From positions 1,178,001 through 1,242,000 of the forward strand of contig NZ_CP038437.2 in NCBI RefSeq assembly GCF_008329985.2: DNA of 64,000 nucleotides. The letters are read 5' to 3'. Shown piece by piece: positions 55,256 to 64,000 of the stretch. The translations under genes were made by a program, and so were the position numbers. The notes beneath the pieces were generated by a model. It was not told the DNA's origin. It saw only the letters and a list, made by a program, of their open reading frames with translations, and did not search any database. The stretch is from Halomonas binhaiensis. GTDB taxonomy: Bacteria > Pseudomonadota > Gammaproteobacteria > Pseudomonadales > Halomonadaceae. Positions within the stretch are counted from its first letter, which is position 1. Every line of letters begins with the position of its first letter.

Positions 55256-56743
55256 ATGATGACCCCTGAGCGCTTCAACGACCTGGCCGCGGCTGGCTAT
55301 AACCGTATTCCCGTCACCCGTGAGGTTTTGGCAGATCTGGACACCCCGTTGTCCACTTATCTGAAGCTGGCTGACGCCCCCTGGACTTTCTTGCTGGAAT
55401 CGGTCACCGGAGGGGAGAAGTGGGGACGCTATTCCATCATCGGCCTGCCGTGTCGTGAACGTATCGAGGTACGTGGTCATACCGTGACTCACCTGGTCGA
55501 TGGGGAGGCCCTGGGCGTTTCGGAGGTGACAGATCCGCTGCAATGGATCGAGAACTTCCATGCTCGCTTCAAGGTACCGCAACTGGACGATCAGCCACGC
55601 TTTGACGGTGGCCTGGTGGGATATTTCGGTTACGACACCATCCGTTATATTGAGCCGCGCCTGGCGGGTGTGGAAAAGCCGGATCCCATCGGGGTACCGG
55701 ATATCCTGTTGATGGTTTCCGATGAGCTGGTGGTGTTCGATAACCTCTATGGCCGCCTGACTTTATGGACTCACGCCGATCCCGCTGATGCAGATGCGTT
55801 GCAGCGGGCTGAAGGGCGTCTGGCAGAGTTGGAAGAACGATTGCGCAATCCCTTGGCCATATCGCCGTCGCCGATTCGCACTGATCGTCCTCCGGTGGAA
55901 GAAGGTCACTTCACTTCTGGCTTCACCGAGGAGGGCTTCAAGGCGGCAGTAGAAAAGATCAAGGAATACGTGCTGGCGGGTGATGTCATGCAGTGCGTGC
56001 CATCACAGCGCATGTCGATTCCTTTTACTGCAGCTCCGTTGGACCTGTACCGTGCCTTGCGTAGCCTCAATCCGTCGCCCTACATGTTCTTCCTGCACCT
56101 GGAGGATCACCATGTCGTCGGTTCGTCTCCGGAAATCCTCACGCGTCTGGAAGATGGCATGGTCACCGTGCGCCCCATCGCAGGCACTCGTGTTCGCGGC
56201 AAGACAGAAGCCGAAGACAAGGCGCTGGAGGAAGACTTGCTCAGTGATCCGAAGGAAGTTGCCGAGCACTTGATGTTGATCGACCTGGGACGCAACGATG
56301 TGGGGCGTATCAGCGAGACGGGAAGCGTCGAAGTGACGGACCAGATGGCCGTCGAACGTTATTCCCATGTCATGCATATCGTGTCCAATGTCACTGGCCG
56401 CTTGAAACCAGGTTACAGCGCCATGGATGTGCTGCGTGCCACCTTCCCGGCCGGTACCTTGTCTGGGGCGCCGAAGGTCCGTGCGCTGGAGATCATCGAT
56501 GAGCTGGAGCCGGTCAAGCGTGGCATCTATTCCGGGGCGGTGGGCTACCTGTCCTGGCACGGCAACATGGACACCGCCATCGCCATTCGTACCGCTGTGA
56601 TCAAGGATGGCCAGCTGCACGTGCAATGCGGGGCTGGCATTGTGGCTGATTCGGTGCCTGAAATGGAATGGCAGGAAACGCTGAACAAAGGACGGGCACT
56701 GTTCCGTGCTGTTGCGATGGCAGAGCGCGGACTGGGTTCCTGA
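55256..56743 (+). CDS. trpE: Anthranilate synthase component I TrpE
   Basis: TrpE turns chorismate into anthranilate with ammonia from TrpG. The 495-residue protein has the feedback-site-like [20 protein letters not shown] in the N-part and the catalytic region FMFFLH-type sequence [54 protein letters not shown] and [20 protein letters not shown] follow. All are anthranilate synthase marks. The start at 55256 gives the normal N-terminus. It is separate from trpGDC, as in Pseudomonas. Confidence 0.96.
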   Translation: MMTPERFNDLAAAGYNRIPVTREVLADLDTPLSTYLKLADAPWTFLLESVTGGEKWGRYSIIGLPCRERIEVRGHTVTHLVDGEALGVSEVTDPLQWIENFHARFKVPQLDDQPRFDGGLVGYFGYDTIRYIEPRLAGVEKPDPIGVPDILLMVSDELVVFDNLYGRLTLWTHADPADADALQRAEGRLAELEERLRNPLAISPSPIRTDRPPVEEGHFTSGFTEEGFKAAVEKIKEYVLAGDVMQCVPSQRMSIPFTAAPLDLYRALRSLNPSPYMFFLHLEDHHVVGSSPEILTRLEDGMVTVRPIAGTRVRGKTEAEDKALEEDLLSDPKEVAEHLMLIDLGRNDVGRISETGSVEVTDQMAVERYSHVMHIVSNVTGRLKPGYSAMDVLRATFPAGTLSGAPKVRALEIIDELEPVKRGIYSGAVGYLSWHGNMDTAIAIRTAVIKDGQLHVQCGAGIVADSVPEMEWQETLNKGRALFRAVAMAERGLGS

Positions 56744-56789
56744 CAGCAGCAATTGTGGCCCGACAATAGCCATTGTGGATAGCGATACC

Positions 56790-56966
56790 TTGACAGGCCT
56801 TGGGCCGAGACACACTATAGACGCCATGATGACTCAGACTGCGTTCTTCGCCATTTCTGCCCCTGCCCTGGTTGCTATCCAGTGGTGGCGTCCTTTCTTC
56901 TGAAGGGGCGGTAGGCTCGTGTGCGAGTCTGGTCTGGAAAATGCCGCCCACCGAGGCGGCATTTTT
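56790..56966 (+). promoter_or_regulatory. trpL: trpGDC attenuator: promoter, leader peptide, antiterminator and terminator
   Basis: TTGACA (56790) may be the -35 box. A leader peptide of 25 residues runs 56826-56903, with Trp-Trp codons at 56883-56888 and the ending RPFF. CCTTTC pairs with GAAGGGG around its stop, GGGCGGTA (from 56906) can pair with TGCCGCCC (56942-56949) as an antiterminator, and AAAATGCCGCC pairs with GGCGGCATTTTT as a terminator (56938-56966). Translation of Trp codons would decide between them. Confidence 0.9.
56938..56966 (+). terminator. Terminator of the trp leader
   Basis: AAAATGCCGCC (56938-56948) and GGCGGCATTTTT (56955-56966) make a strong stem ending in a T-run. 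It is about 120 bp before trpG and overlaps the antiterminator arm. Confidence 0.9.
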
Positions 56967-57084
56967 GTGTGCGTTATAGATCAAGGTGCTGCACTTCGAC
57001 GATGACGGTGCCGATGAATCGGTGGGTTACATTCATGACATCACCAAGGTGATGAAATAAGAAAATCAAGAGGTTATTTCAAGA

Positions 57085-57666
57085 ATGATCTTGATGCTGG
57101 ATAACTACGACAGCTTTACCTTCAACATCGTCCAGTACCTGGGCGAGCTTGGGGCCGACGTTGTCACCCATCGTAACGATGCCATCACTCTCGATGAAAT
57201 CGAGGCATTGTCACCGACCCATCTCGTCATCTCCCCGGGGCCTTGTACGCCAAATGAGGCTGGAATTTCCCTGGATGTGATCCGCCATTTTGCCGGAAAG
57301 CTGCCCATTCTCGGCGTATGCCTTGGACATCAGGCCATTGGCCAGGTATTCGGCGGCAAGGTCGTGCGCGCTCCACAGGTCATGCATGGCAAGACATCGG
57401 ACATCCGGCACTCTGGCCAGGGCGTATTCACTGGCCTGGATGATCCACTGCCCGTGACCCGCTACCATTCTCTGGTAGTGGATCGCGACAGCTTGCCGGA
57501 GTGTCTGGAGATCACGGCCTGGACAGACGATGATGATGTGACCCCGGGACTGATCATGGGGTTGCGCCATAAAGAACTGGATATTGAAGGAGTGCAGTTC
57601 CACCCTGAATCCATTCTTTCGCGCCAGGGCCACGAGATGCTGGCCAATTTCATCAAACGCCGCTGA
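57085..57666 (+). CDS. trpG: Anthranilate synthase component II TrpG (glutamine amidotransferase)
   Basis: TrpG supplies ammonia from glutamine to TrpE. The 193-residue protein begins [20 protein letters not shown]. It has the class I amidotransferase triad: Cys in [20 protein letters not shown] near 79, His and Glu in [11 protein letters not shown] near 172. The [12 protein letters not shown] loop is present. AGAGG precedes the ATG. It heads trpGDC and is preceded by an attenuator. Confidence 0.96.
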   Translation: MILMLDNYDSFTFNIVQYLGELGADVVTHRNDAITLDEIEALSPTHLVISPGPCTPNEAGISLDVIRHFAGKLPILGVCLGHQAIGQVFGGKVVRAPQVMHGKTSDIRHSGQGVFTGLDDPLPVTRYHSLVVDRDSLPECLEITAWTDDDDVTPGLIMGLRHKELDIEGVQFHPESILSRQGHEMLANFIKRR

Positions 57667-57701
57667 AGGTCGGTGTTGACCCAGAATACAGGAGCCTAAG
57701 T

Positions 57702-58721
57702 ATGCAGATGTCAGCAGCGATCAGTGCGGTGATGCGCCGGGAAGACCTGAGTTTCGACGAGGCCTATAACGTCATGCATACCATCATGACGGGCGAAGCC
57801 TCTGATGCCCAGATTGCCGCCTTCTTGATGGGAATGGCGATGAAGGGGGAAACGGCTCAGGAAATCAGCGGTTGCGCCAAGGTGATGCGTGACTTGATGA
57901 AGCCGGTAACGCTGCGCTCGGAAAATGTCGTGGACATCGTCGGGACGGGTGGCGATGGTGCCAACCTGTTCAATGTTTCCACTGCTTCCAGTTTTGTCGT
58001 GGCTGCCGCCGGAGCCCACGTGGCCAAGCATGGCAATCGCGGAGTGTCGTCATCTTCCGGCAGTGCTGATCTGTTTCAGATTGCGGGCATCGAGTTGAAC
58101 CTCGATGCTGAACAGACTGCCCGGTGCATTGATGAGGTCGGGGTCGGTTTCATGTTCGCCCCCAATCATCACCCTTCCATGCGACATGCCATAGGCCCTC
58201 GTCGTGAAATGGGAGTGCGTACGTTGTTCAATATCCTGGGTCCGCTGACCAATCCAGCCGGGGCCGCCAATCAACTGCTGGGTGTCTATGCGCCAGAGTT
58301 GCTTGTGCTGATGGCTGAAGTGTTGAAGCGTCTTGGGAGTCACCATGTACTGGTCGCCAATGCCGAAGACGGGCTCGATGAAATCTCTCTGGCGAGCCCG
58401 ACGCGCATTGCCGAACTCAAGGACGGTGAAATCACCACATATACGATTACCCCCGAGGATCTGGGCATTGAGCGGCAGTCATTGGCACCACTCAAGGTCA
58501 AGACCGCGGAAGAGAGTTTGCGTCTGGTGGAAAAGGCGCTGATTGGAGATGGACCGGCGGCGGATATCGTGTCGCTCAATGCCGGTGCCGCACTGTATGC
58601 TGCTGATGTGGCCGATAGTCTCAAGGAAGGCGTGATGATGGCCCAGGATGCCCAGTCGACCAAGATGGCTCTGGAGAAAATGAAAGAGCTGGCGAACTTC
58701 ACTCGGGTATTCCAGCAGTAA
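57702..58721 (+). CDS. trpD: Anthranilate phosphoribosyltransferase TrpD
   Basis: TrpD joins anthranilate with phosphoribosyl pyrophosphate. The 339-residue protein has the PRPP-binding VDIVGTGGDGANLFNVSTAS near residue 78, VAKHGNRGVSSSSGSAD near 106, and FMFAPNHHPSMRHAIGPRRE near 150. FNILGPLTNPAGAANQLLGV follows. All are typical. AGGAG precedes the ATG. The gene is 35 bp after trpG and 87 bp before trpC. Confidence 0.96.
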   Translation: MQMSAAISAVMRREDLSFDEAYNVMHTIMTGEASDAQIAAFLMGMAMKGETAQEISGCAKVMRDLMKPVTLRSENVVDIVGTGGDGANLFNVSTASSFVVAAAGAHVAKHGNRGVSSSSGSADLFQIAGIELNLDAEQTARCIDEVGVGFMFAPNHHPSMRHAIGPRREMGVRTLFNILGPLTNPAGAANQLLGVYAPELLVLMAEVLKRLGSHHVLVANAEDGLDEISLASPTRIAELKDGEITTYTITPEDLGIERQSLAPLKVKTAEESLRLVEKALIGDGPAADIVSLNAGAALYAADVADSLKEGVMMAQDAQSTKMALEKMKELANFTRVFQQ

Positions 58722-58808
58722 TCTCACTTGCCACACCAGATCAGCAAGTAGCACCAGACGAACAGCCTGCCAATAAAGCCGCCAAATAAAGAAAGGGACG
58801 TAAGCATC

Positions 58809-59609
58809 ATGGCCACTGATACCCCCACCATCCTGACTCAGATTCTTGAGCGCAAGGACGAAGAAGTTGCTGCACGGAGTGCTCAGGTGTCGGAGCAGGA
58901 ACTGCTCGCGCGCGCTGCGCAACAGGATGCGCCGCGAGGCTTTGTGGCAGCCCTGGAAAGTCGCATTGCTGATAGCGACCCCGCCGTGATCGCCGAGATC
59001 AAGAAGGCATCTCCATCCAAAGGGCTCATTCGTGAGGATTTTCGTCCTGGTGAGATTGCAGCCCAGTACCAGGAGGGGGGAGCCACATGTCTTTCTGTCC
59101 TGACCGATGCCGACTTCTTCCAGGGACACGAGGACTACCTGATTGAAGCTCGTGGTGCCTGTGAGTTGCCAGTGATTCGAAAGGACTTCATCGTCCATGG
59201 CTATCAGGTCAGTGAAGCCAGGGCCATTGGTGCCGATTGTATCCTGCTGATTGCCGCTGCCCTGGACGATACTCGCATGAAGGATCTGTACCAGCAGGGC
59301 TGTGATCTTGGTCTGGATGTGCTGGTCGAGGTTCACGACATCCATGAGCTGGAACGTGCCATGGCGCTGGACCTGAGTCTGGTCGGTATCAACAATCGTG
59401 ACCTGCATACCTTCAATACGCGCCTTGAAACGACGCTTGAGTTGCTGCCGAGGATTCCGGCCGGTGTCACCGTCGTGACCGAGTCAGGTATCCACACCCA
59501 GGAAGATGTTCTGCGTATGCGTGAGAATGGTGTCGATGCTTTCCTCGTCGGTGAGGCCTTCATGCGCGAGGACGATCCGGGCGAAGGCCTGCGTAGATTG
59601 TTCTTCTGA
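58809..59609 (+). CDS. trpC: Indole-3-glycerol phosphate synthase TrpC
   Basis: TrpC forms indole-3-glycerol phosphate from the product of the PRA isomerase. The 266-residue TIM barrel has [20 protein letters not shown] near residue 60, [40 protein letters not shown] and [10 protein letters not shown]. The isomerase activity (TrpF) is not fused. Length and motifs are normal. It is the last gene of trpGDC and is followed by a strong hairpin. Confidence 0.96.
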   Translation: MATDTPTILTQILERKDEEVAARSAQVSEQELLARAAQQDAPRGFVAALESRIADSDPAVIAEIKKASPSKGLIREDFRPGEIAAQYQEGGATCLSVLTDADFFQGHEDYLIEARGACELPVIRKDFIVHGYQVSEARAIGADCILLIAAALDDTRMKDLYQQGCDLGLDVLVEVHDIHELERAMALDLSLVGINNRDLHTFNTRLETTLELLPRIPAGVTVVTESGIHTQEDVLRMRENGVDAFLVGEAFMREDDPGEGLRRLFF

Positions 59610-59657
59610 ATACGCGGCAAGCCGCTCCGGAATTGCAGGCAATGTTTGCAGGCAACA

Positions 59658-59693
59658 TGAACAAGCCGGTCACGATAGTGACCGGCTTGTTCA
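59658..59693. terminator. Perfect 16-bp hairpin after trpC
   Basis: TGAACAAGCCGGTCAC (59658-59673) pairs exactly with GTGACCGGCTTGTTCA (59678-59693) across GATA. It lies between convergent trpC and the FAD oxidase gene and probably stops both. Confidence 0.85.
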
Positions 59694-59720
59694 TTCATGA
59701 CGAGCAATAACTGGCTTTGG

Positions 59721-62700
59721 TCAGCTCGCTCGGCGAATGGCGCCAAGCAGCGCCTGCAACGGGTGAGGCAATCGGGTGTCAGATAGGCGCTTGGCTTGGC
59801 TGCGGCAGGAATAACCCGTGGCCAGTAGTCTCCCCATGGCACCATGGGCTTCGACCATCGGCTGCCACGACTGAGCATAAATCGTCTTGGATGTCTCCAG
59901 GTTACGAGCCTCGTGGCCGTAGGTACCGGACATGCCGCAGCAGCCACTGGCTAAGGTATCGAGGCTCAGACCGAATTGCTCGAACAGTTGCTGCCAGGCT
60001 CTGGGGCTGCCGGGGCTCTGGGTCTTTTCAGTACAGTGGCTCAGCAGCGAGAAGGGCGCTTCGCCACTCAGGTCGAGGGTCGATGGCGTCAGGCGCGGGC
60101 CCAGGGAAAGCAGCCATTCCTGCAGCATCAACACCTGAGGTACGGCATCGCTGCCCAGGGCCTTCACGTACTCCTGGCGATAGATCAGGGTCATGGCTGG
60201 GTCGATACCGACCAGGGGGACACCGCTCTCGGCAAGCGCCTTGAGCTGTCTGGCCTGGCGTTTGGCGGTGCGCTCGAAGGCACCAAGGAAGCCTTGTACG
60301 TGCAGAGGCTTGCCATTGGGGCGGAAGGGTGTGACGAACACGCGAATATCGAGGCGTGATAGCAGTTCCACCACGTCAGCCACCAGTTGCGCCTCGAAGT
60401 GGCTGGTAAAGGCATCCTGCACCAGGATCACGCTGGCGGCTTTCTGGCGTTCGGTAAGCCGGCCAAGGGTGACGGGGGTGGCTTCGGTTACGCCCCAGGC
60501 GTTGAGCAGCGTCTTGAGTCGCGAGCGAGAAAGCCGAGGGCTGTCTACCATGCCCAGGCCCTTGGTCATCAGGCGATCTACCAGACGATTGCCCAGGGCA
60601 GCGTTGTACAGCGGCGCCATGGGAGCCAGGTAGGGCAGCATGAATTCCAGCCCCCCGATAAGATAGTCGCGCAATGGGCGCAGGTAACGTCCGTGATAGA
60701 TTTCGAGGAACTGGGAACGGAAGGTCGGTACATTGACCTTTACCGGACATTGACCTGCACAGGACTTGCATGCCAGGCAGCCGGCCATGGCGTCATAGAC
60801 CTGGTGAGAAAAGTCATCCTTGTGGCGTACGCTGTTCAGTGTCCTGGCAGGCAGATGGCGCAGGAAGCCGAGGACACCCTCCTGCTTCTTCTTGCGCGAC
60901 TCTTCGATCACATCAATGCCGGCCTGGCCCTGCAGGCGTAGCCATTCGCGCATCAGGCTGGCACGGCCCTTGGGAGAATGAATACGGTCTCGGGTGGCTT
61001 TCCACGACGGGCACATGGCGTCATTGGGATCATAGTTGTAGCAGGCCCCATTGCCATTGCAGTACACCGCATCGGCATGAGCCTGCCATACGCGCTCGTC
61101 GATCTGTCGATCAAAGTCACCGCGCATGGGCACGCCATCGATGGCCAGCAACCCCGGGTCGACGCTCATGACCGCAGAGGTGTTGCGGTCGGTGACAATA
61201 TTTTTGGGTGCAACGCTACCCGCGGCATCGGGCGGGGAAAGTGAAGCACTCGCGGCATCGGGCGGGGAAAGTGAAGAGCCCGCGGCATCGGGCGGGGTAA
61301 CAAGCGGTGTGGCGATCTTGCCGGGATTGAGCTGATTGTGGGGGTCAAAGGCACCCTTGAGTCGACGCAGGCTGGGATACAGCTCGCCAAAGAACTTGGG
61401 TGCATATTCGGAGCGTACCCCCTTGCCGTGCTCTCCCCACAGCAGGCCGTGATACTTGTGGGTAAGCTCTGCCACGGCATCGGATATTTCACGAATCATG
61501 GCCTGTTGTGCGGGGTCCTTCATATCCAGTGCCGGACGCACGTGGAGGACACCGGCATCCACGTGCCCGAACATGCCGTAATACAGGCCGCGGTCGTCGA
61601 GCAGCGCGCGGAACTCTGCGATGTAATCGGCCAGGTGCTCTGGGGGTACGGCAGTGTCTTCGACAAAGGGTAGTGGCCGTTTCTCACCCTGGATATTGCC
61701 AAGCAGGCCAACAGAGCGCTTGCGCATGGCATACACACGGCCGATAGCGGCACGCCCCTCGGCCAGGGTGAAGCCGAGTCGATCAACGCTGGTGTCCTGC
61801 TCCAGGTGAGTGCAGAAAAGCTCGACACGCTCCTTCAGGCGCTGAGGGTCGTCGTCATTGAACTCGACCAGGTTGATACCGCCGATGGCGGGGCTGTCGG
61901 CCGCACTTGCAGGGAAGAACTCGGCGACGCTATCCCAGACAAAATCTTCCATGGCGAGGTTGAGCACCATGTCATCCACCGTTTCGATGGATGTTGGCTG
62001 CGTCTCGCCGGTCATTAGTGCCTTGGCGTCACGCAAGGCGTCCATGAAACTGGCATAGCGGACATTGACCAGGGTCGAGTGCTTGGGGATCGGCAGCACA
62101 TTGAGCACAGCCTCATTGGTCAGGGCAAGTGAACCTTCGGCACCACACAGCACGCTGTTGAGGTTGAAGCGGCCATCTTCATCACGAAGGTGGGCCAGGT
62201 CGTAACCGGTCAGGCAACGGTTCAAGGGCGGAAAGGTGGCGGCAATGGCGTCGCGCTGGGTATCGATGATCTCGCGGGCGACTCGGTAGGCGCGTCCGGC
62301 GGTACTGTCTTCGTTGCAGCATTGGCTCAGCTTGTCCTCGTCCAGCGCCTGGGTGATGAGGCGCTCCCCACCGATCAGTACGCTGTCCAATTCCAGGACG
62401 TGGTTGCGTGTCTTGCCGTATTCACAGCTGCCTTGGCCACTGGCATCGGTCGCGATCATGCCTCCAATGGTCGCACGATTGGAAGTGGACAGCTCCGGGG
62501 CGAAAAACAACCCATGGGGCTTGAGGGCAGCGTTGAGCTGATCCTTGACGACACCGGCCTGAACCCGGACTCGACGCTTCTCGACATCGATGTCGAGAAT
62601 CTGGTTCATATGACGGGACACATCGACCACGATGCCATCGGTGAGCGACTGACCATTGGTGCCCGTGCCGCCACCACGTGCGGCAAGGATAACCTGGCGG

Positions 62701-62969
62701 AATTCTTCGCTGCCTGCCAGGGTGGCCAGGCAGACCAGATCCTCGGCATGGCGTGGGAAGACCGCGGCCTGGGGCAAACGTTGGTAAAGAGAGTTGTCGG
62801 TGGCCAGTACGGTACGACTGGCATAGTCCGGGGCAATTTCTCCTTCGAACCCAGCCTTGTTCAAGGCCTCAAGAAAACGCAGGTAGATAGGGTTCTGTAC
62901 AGTCACAGCATCGTCAGCGGGCAGTCGTGCGATCATGGTCTCGGTCGATAGTCGCCTACGGTTGGTCAT
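59721..62969 (-). CDS. YdiJ-like FAD-linked oxidase with Fe-S domain (D-2-hydroxyglutarate/D-lactate dehydrogenase family)
   Basis: This 1082-residue protein joins an FAD-binding domain (AARGGGTGTNGQSLTDGIVV near 95-114, SNRATIGGMIATDASGQGSC near 160-180) and a central FAD C-domain. A Fe-S region with CNGNGACYNYDPNDAMCPSW and CLACKSCAGQCPVKV follows, and then a CCG-type domain (SGCCGMSGTYGHEARN). It is longer than E. coli YdiJ, partly through an Asp/Pro-rich linker built of 30-bp repeats. A flavin-dependent hydroxyacid dehydrogenase role feeding quinone is inferred from the family. Confidence 0.92.
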   Translation of the reverse strand: MTNRRRLSTETMIARLPADDAVTVQNPIYLRFLEALNKAGFEGEIAPDYASRTVLATDNSLYQRLPQAAVFPRHAEDLVCLATLAGSEEFRQVILAARGGGTGTNGQSLTDGIVVDVSRHMNQILDIDVEKRRVRVQAGVVKDQLNAALKPHGLFFAPELSTSNRATIGGMIATDASGQGSCEYGKTRNHVLELDSVLIGGERLITQALDEDKLSQCCNEDSTAGRAYRVAREIIDTQRDAIAATFPPLNRCLTGYDLAHLRDEDGRFNLNSVLCGAEGSLALTNEAVLNVLPIPKHSTLVNVRYASFMDALRDAKALMTGETQPTSIETVDDMVLNLAMEDFVWDSVAEFFPASAADSPAIGGINLVEFNDDDPQRLKERVELFCTHLEQDTSVDRLGFTLAEGRAAIGRVYAMRKRSVGLLGNIQGEKRPLPFVEDTAVPPEHLADYIAEFRALLDDRGLYYGMFGHVDAGVLHVRPALDMKDPAQQAMIREISDAVAELTHKYHGLLWGEHGKGVRSEYAPKFFGELYPSLRRLKGAFDPHNQLNPGKIATPLVTPPDAAGSSLSPPDAASASLSPPDAAGSVAPKNIVTDRNTSAVMSVDPGLLAIDGVPMRGDFDRQIDERVWQAHADAVYCNGNGACYNYDPNDAMCPSWKATRDRIHSPKGRASLMREWLRLQGQAGIDVIEESRKKKQEGVLGFLRHLPARTLNSVRHKDDFSHQVYDAMAGCLACKSCAGQCPVKVNVPTFRSQFLEIYHGRYLRPLRDYLIGGLEFMLPYLAPMAPLYNAALGNRLVDRLMTKGLGMVDSPRLSRSRLKTLLNAWGVTEATPVTLGRLTERQKAASVILVQDAFTSHFEAQLVADVVELLSRLDIRVFVTPFRPNGKPLHVQGFLGAFERTAKRQARQLKALAESGVPLVGIDPAMTLIYRQEYVKALGSDAVPQVLMLQEWLLSLGPRLTPSTLDLSGEAPFSLLSHCTEKTQSPGSPRAWQQLFEQFGLSLDTLASGCCGMSGTYGHEARNLETSKTIYAQSWQPMVEAHGAMGRLLATGYSCRSQAKRLSDTRLPHPLQALLGAIRRAS
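61221..61297 (-). repeat. 30-bp tandem repeat inside the FAD oxidase gene
   Basis: Two nearly exact 30-bp units (61221-61250, 61251-61280) and a 17-bp part of a third occur here. They encode a ten-residue SLSPPDAAGS-type repeat in the linker between the FAD and Fe-S domains. The unit is twice 15 bp. Confidence 0.9.
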
Positions 62970-63086
62970 GTGCAGGCATTGTTATGGGCAGGAGCTACCA
63001 CTTTAACGCGTCAGAGGGCTCTGATGCATCCCATCAGGCGACAAGGATTTATACCGATGACGTTGGCTGATGACTGTGGCGCATAG

Positions 63087-64000
<914 letters not shown>

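Noticed and set aside
56986..57060. Short frame FDDDGADESVGYIHDI... just before trpG
   Set aside because: It looks protein-like and acidic but is only about 24 codons, has no ribosome site, and follows the leader terminator; it could be a gene tail but I cannot support it.

Overview
The window reads as chromosomal DNA of a moderately GC-rich gammaproteobacterium. The class I PHA synthase next to a phasin, the split trpE / trpGDC arrangement with leader peptides, the order lnt-corC-ybeY-phoH-miaB, and many LysR-regulated oxidoreductases together suggest Halomonas or a close relative in the Halomonadaceae. The genus is inferred from gene content and style, not from a marker gene. No phage, IS element, CRISPR array, tRNA or rRNA gene was seen.

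Layout. 0-2.8 kb: glpF and glpK (cut by the window edge) with two GlpR-like dyads upstream, then a LysR gene. 2.9-8.2 kb: GDSL esterase, Old Yellow Enzyme reductase, MFS pump and its divergent LysR gene. 8.2-17.1 kb: an accessory stretch rich in electrophile and quinone stress functions (isochorismatase-fold hydrolase, quinone reductase, MerR, HxlR with divergent GST, DJ-1 protein, CurA-like reductase, TetR, GNAT, NUDIX), with several operators readable by eye. 17.7-25.8 kb: two overlapping alpha/beta hydrolases, then a catabolic-looking operon (DUF3100 membrane protein, M20 amidohydrolase, beta-hydroxyacid dehydrogenase, aldehyde dehydrogenase) with a convergent LysR gene. 26.1-32.6 kb: MBL hydrolase, MDR dehydrogenase, VOC protein, two facing gene remnants left by a deletion, an ECF42-type sigma factor with its DGPF partner, patatin, and a truncated Smr protein. 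32.8-45.8 kb: largely core genes (prmB, aroC, PHA genes, lnt-corC-ybeY-phoH, miaB, SH3 protein, tpm). 45.8-50.3 kb: yajG and a sulfate ABC transporter operon whose binding-protein gene is broken. 50.5-64 kb: rpe, mscS, ndh, gph, trpE, trpGDC, a YdiJ-like FAD/FeS oxidase and serS (cut by the window edge).

Three themes stand out. First, tryptophan genes: a textbook attenuator (leader peptide with Trp-Trp, antiterminator and terminator) precedes trpGDC, and a second Trp-ending leader precedes trpE. Second, short tandem repeats of 13-15 bp, most often exactly 15, sit at many gene junctions. Third, several genes (aldehyde dehydrogenase, sulfate-binding protein, rpe, smr) carry local clusters of small indels or truncations inside otherwise clean sequence, which are either recent decay or consensus errors. 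I did not find a convincing wholly new defence or mobile system. The best novelty candidates are the 15-bp repeat habit, the DUF3100 operon and the small-indel pattern.
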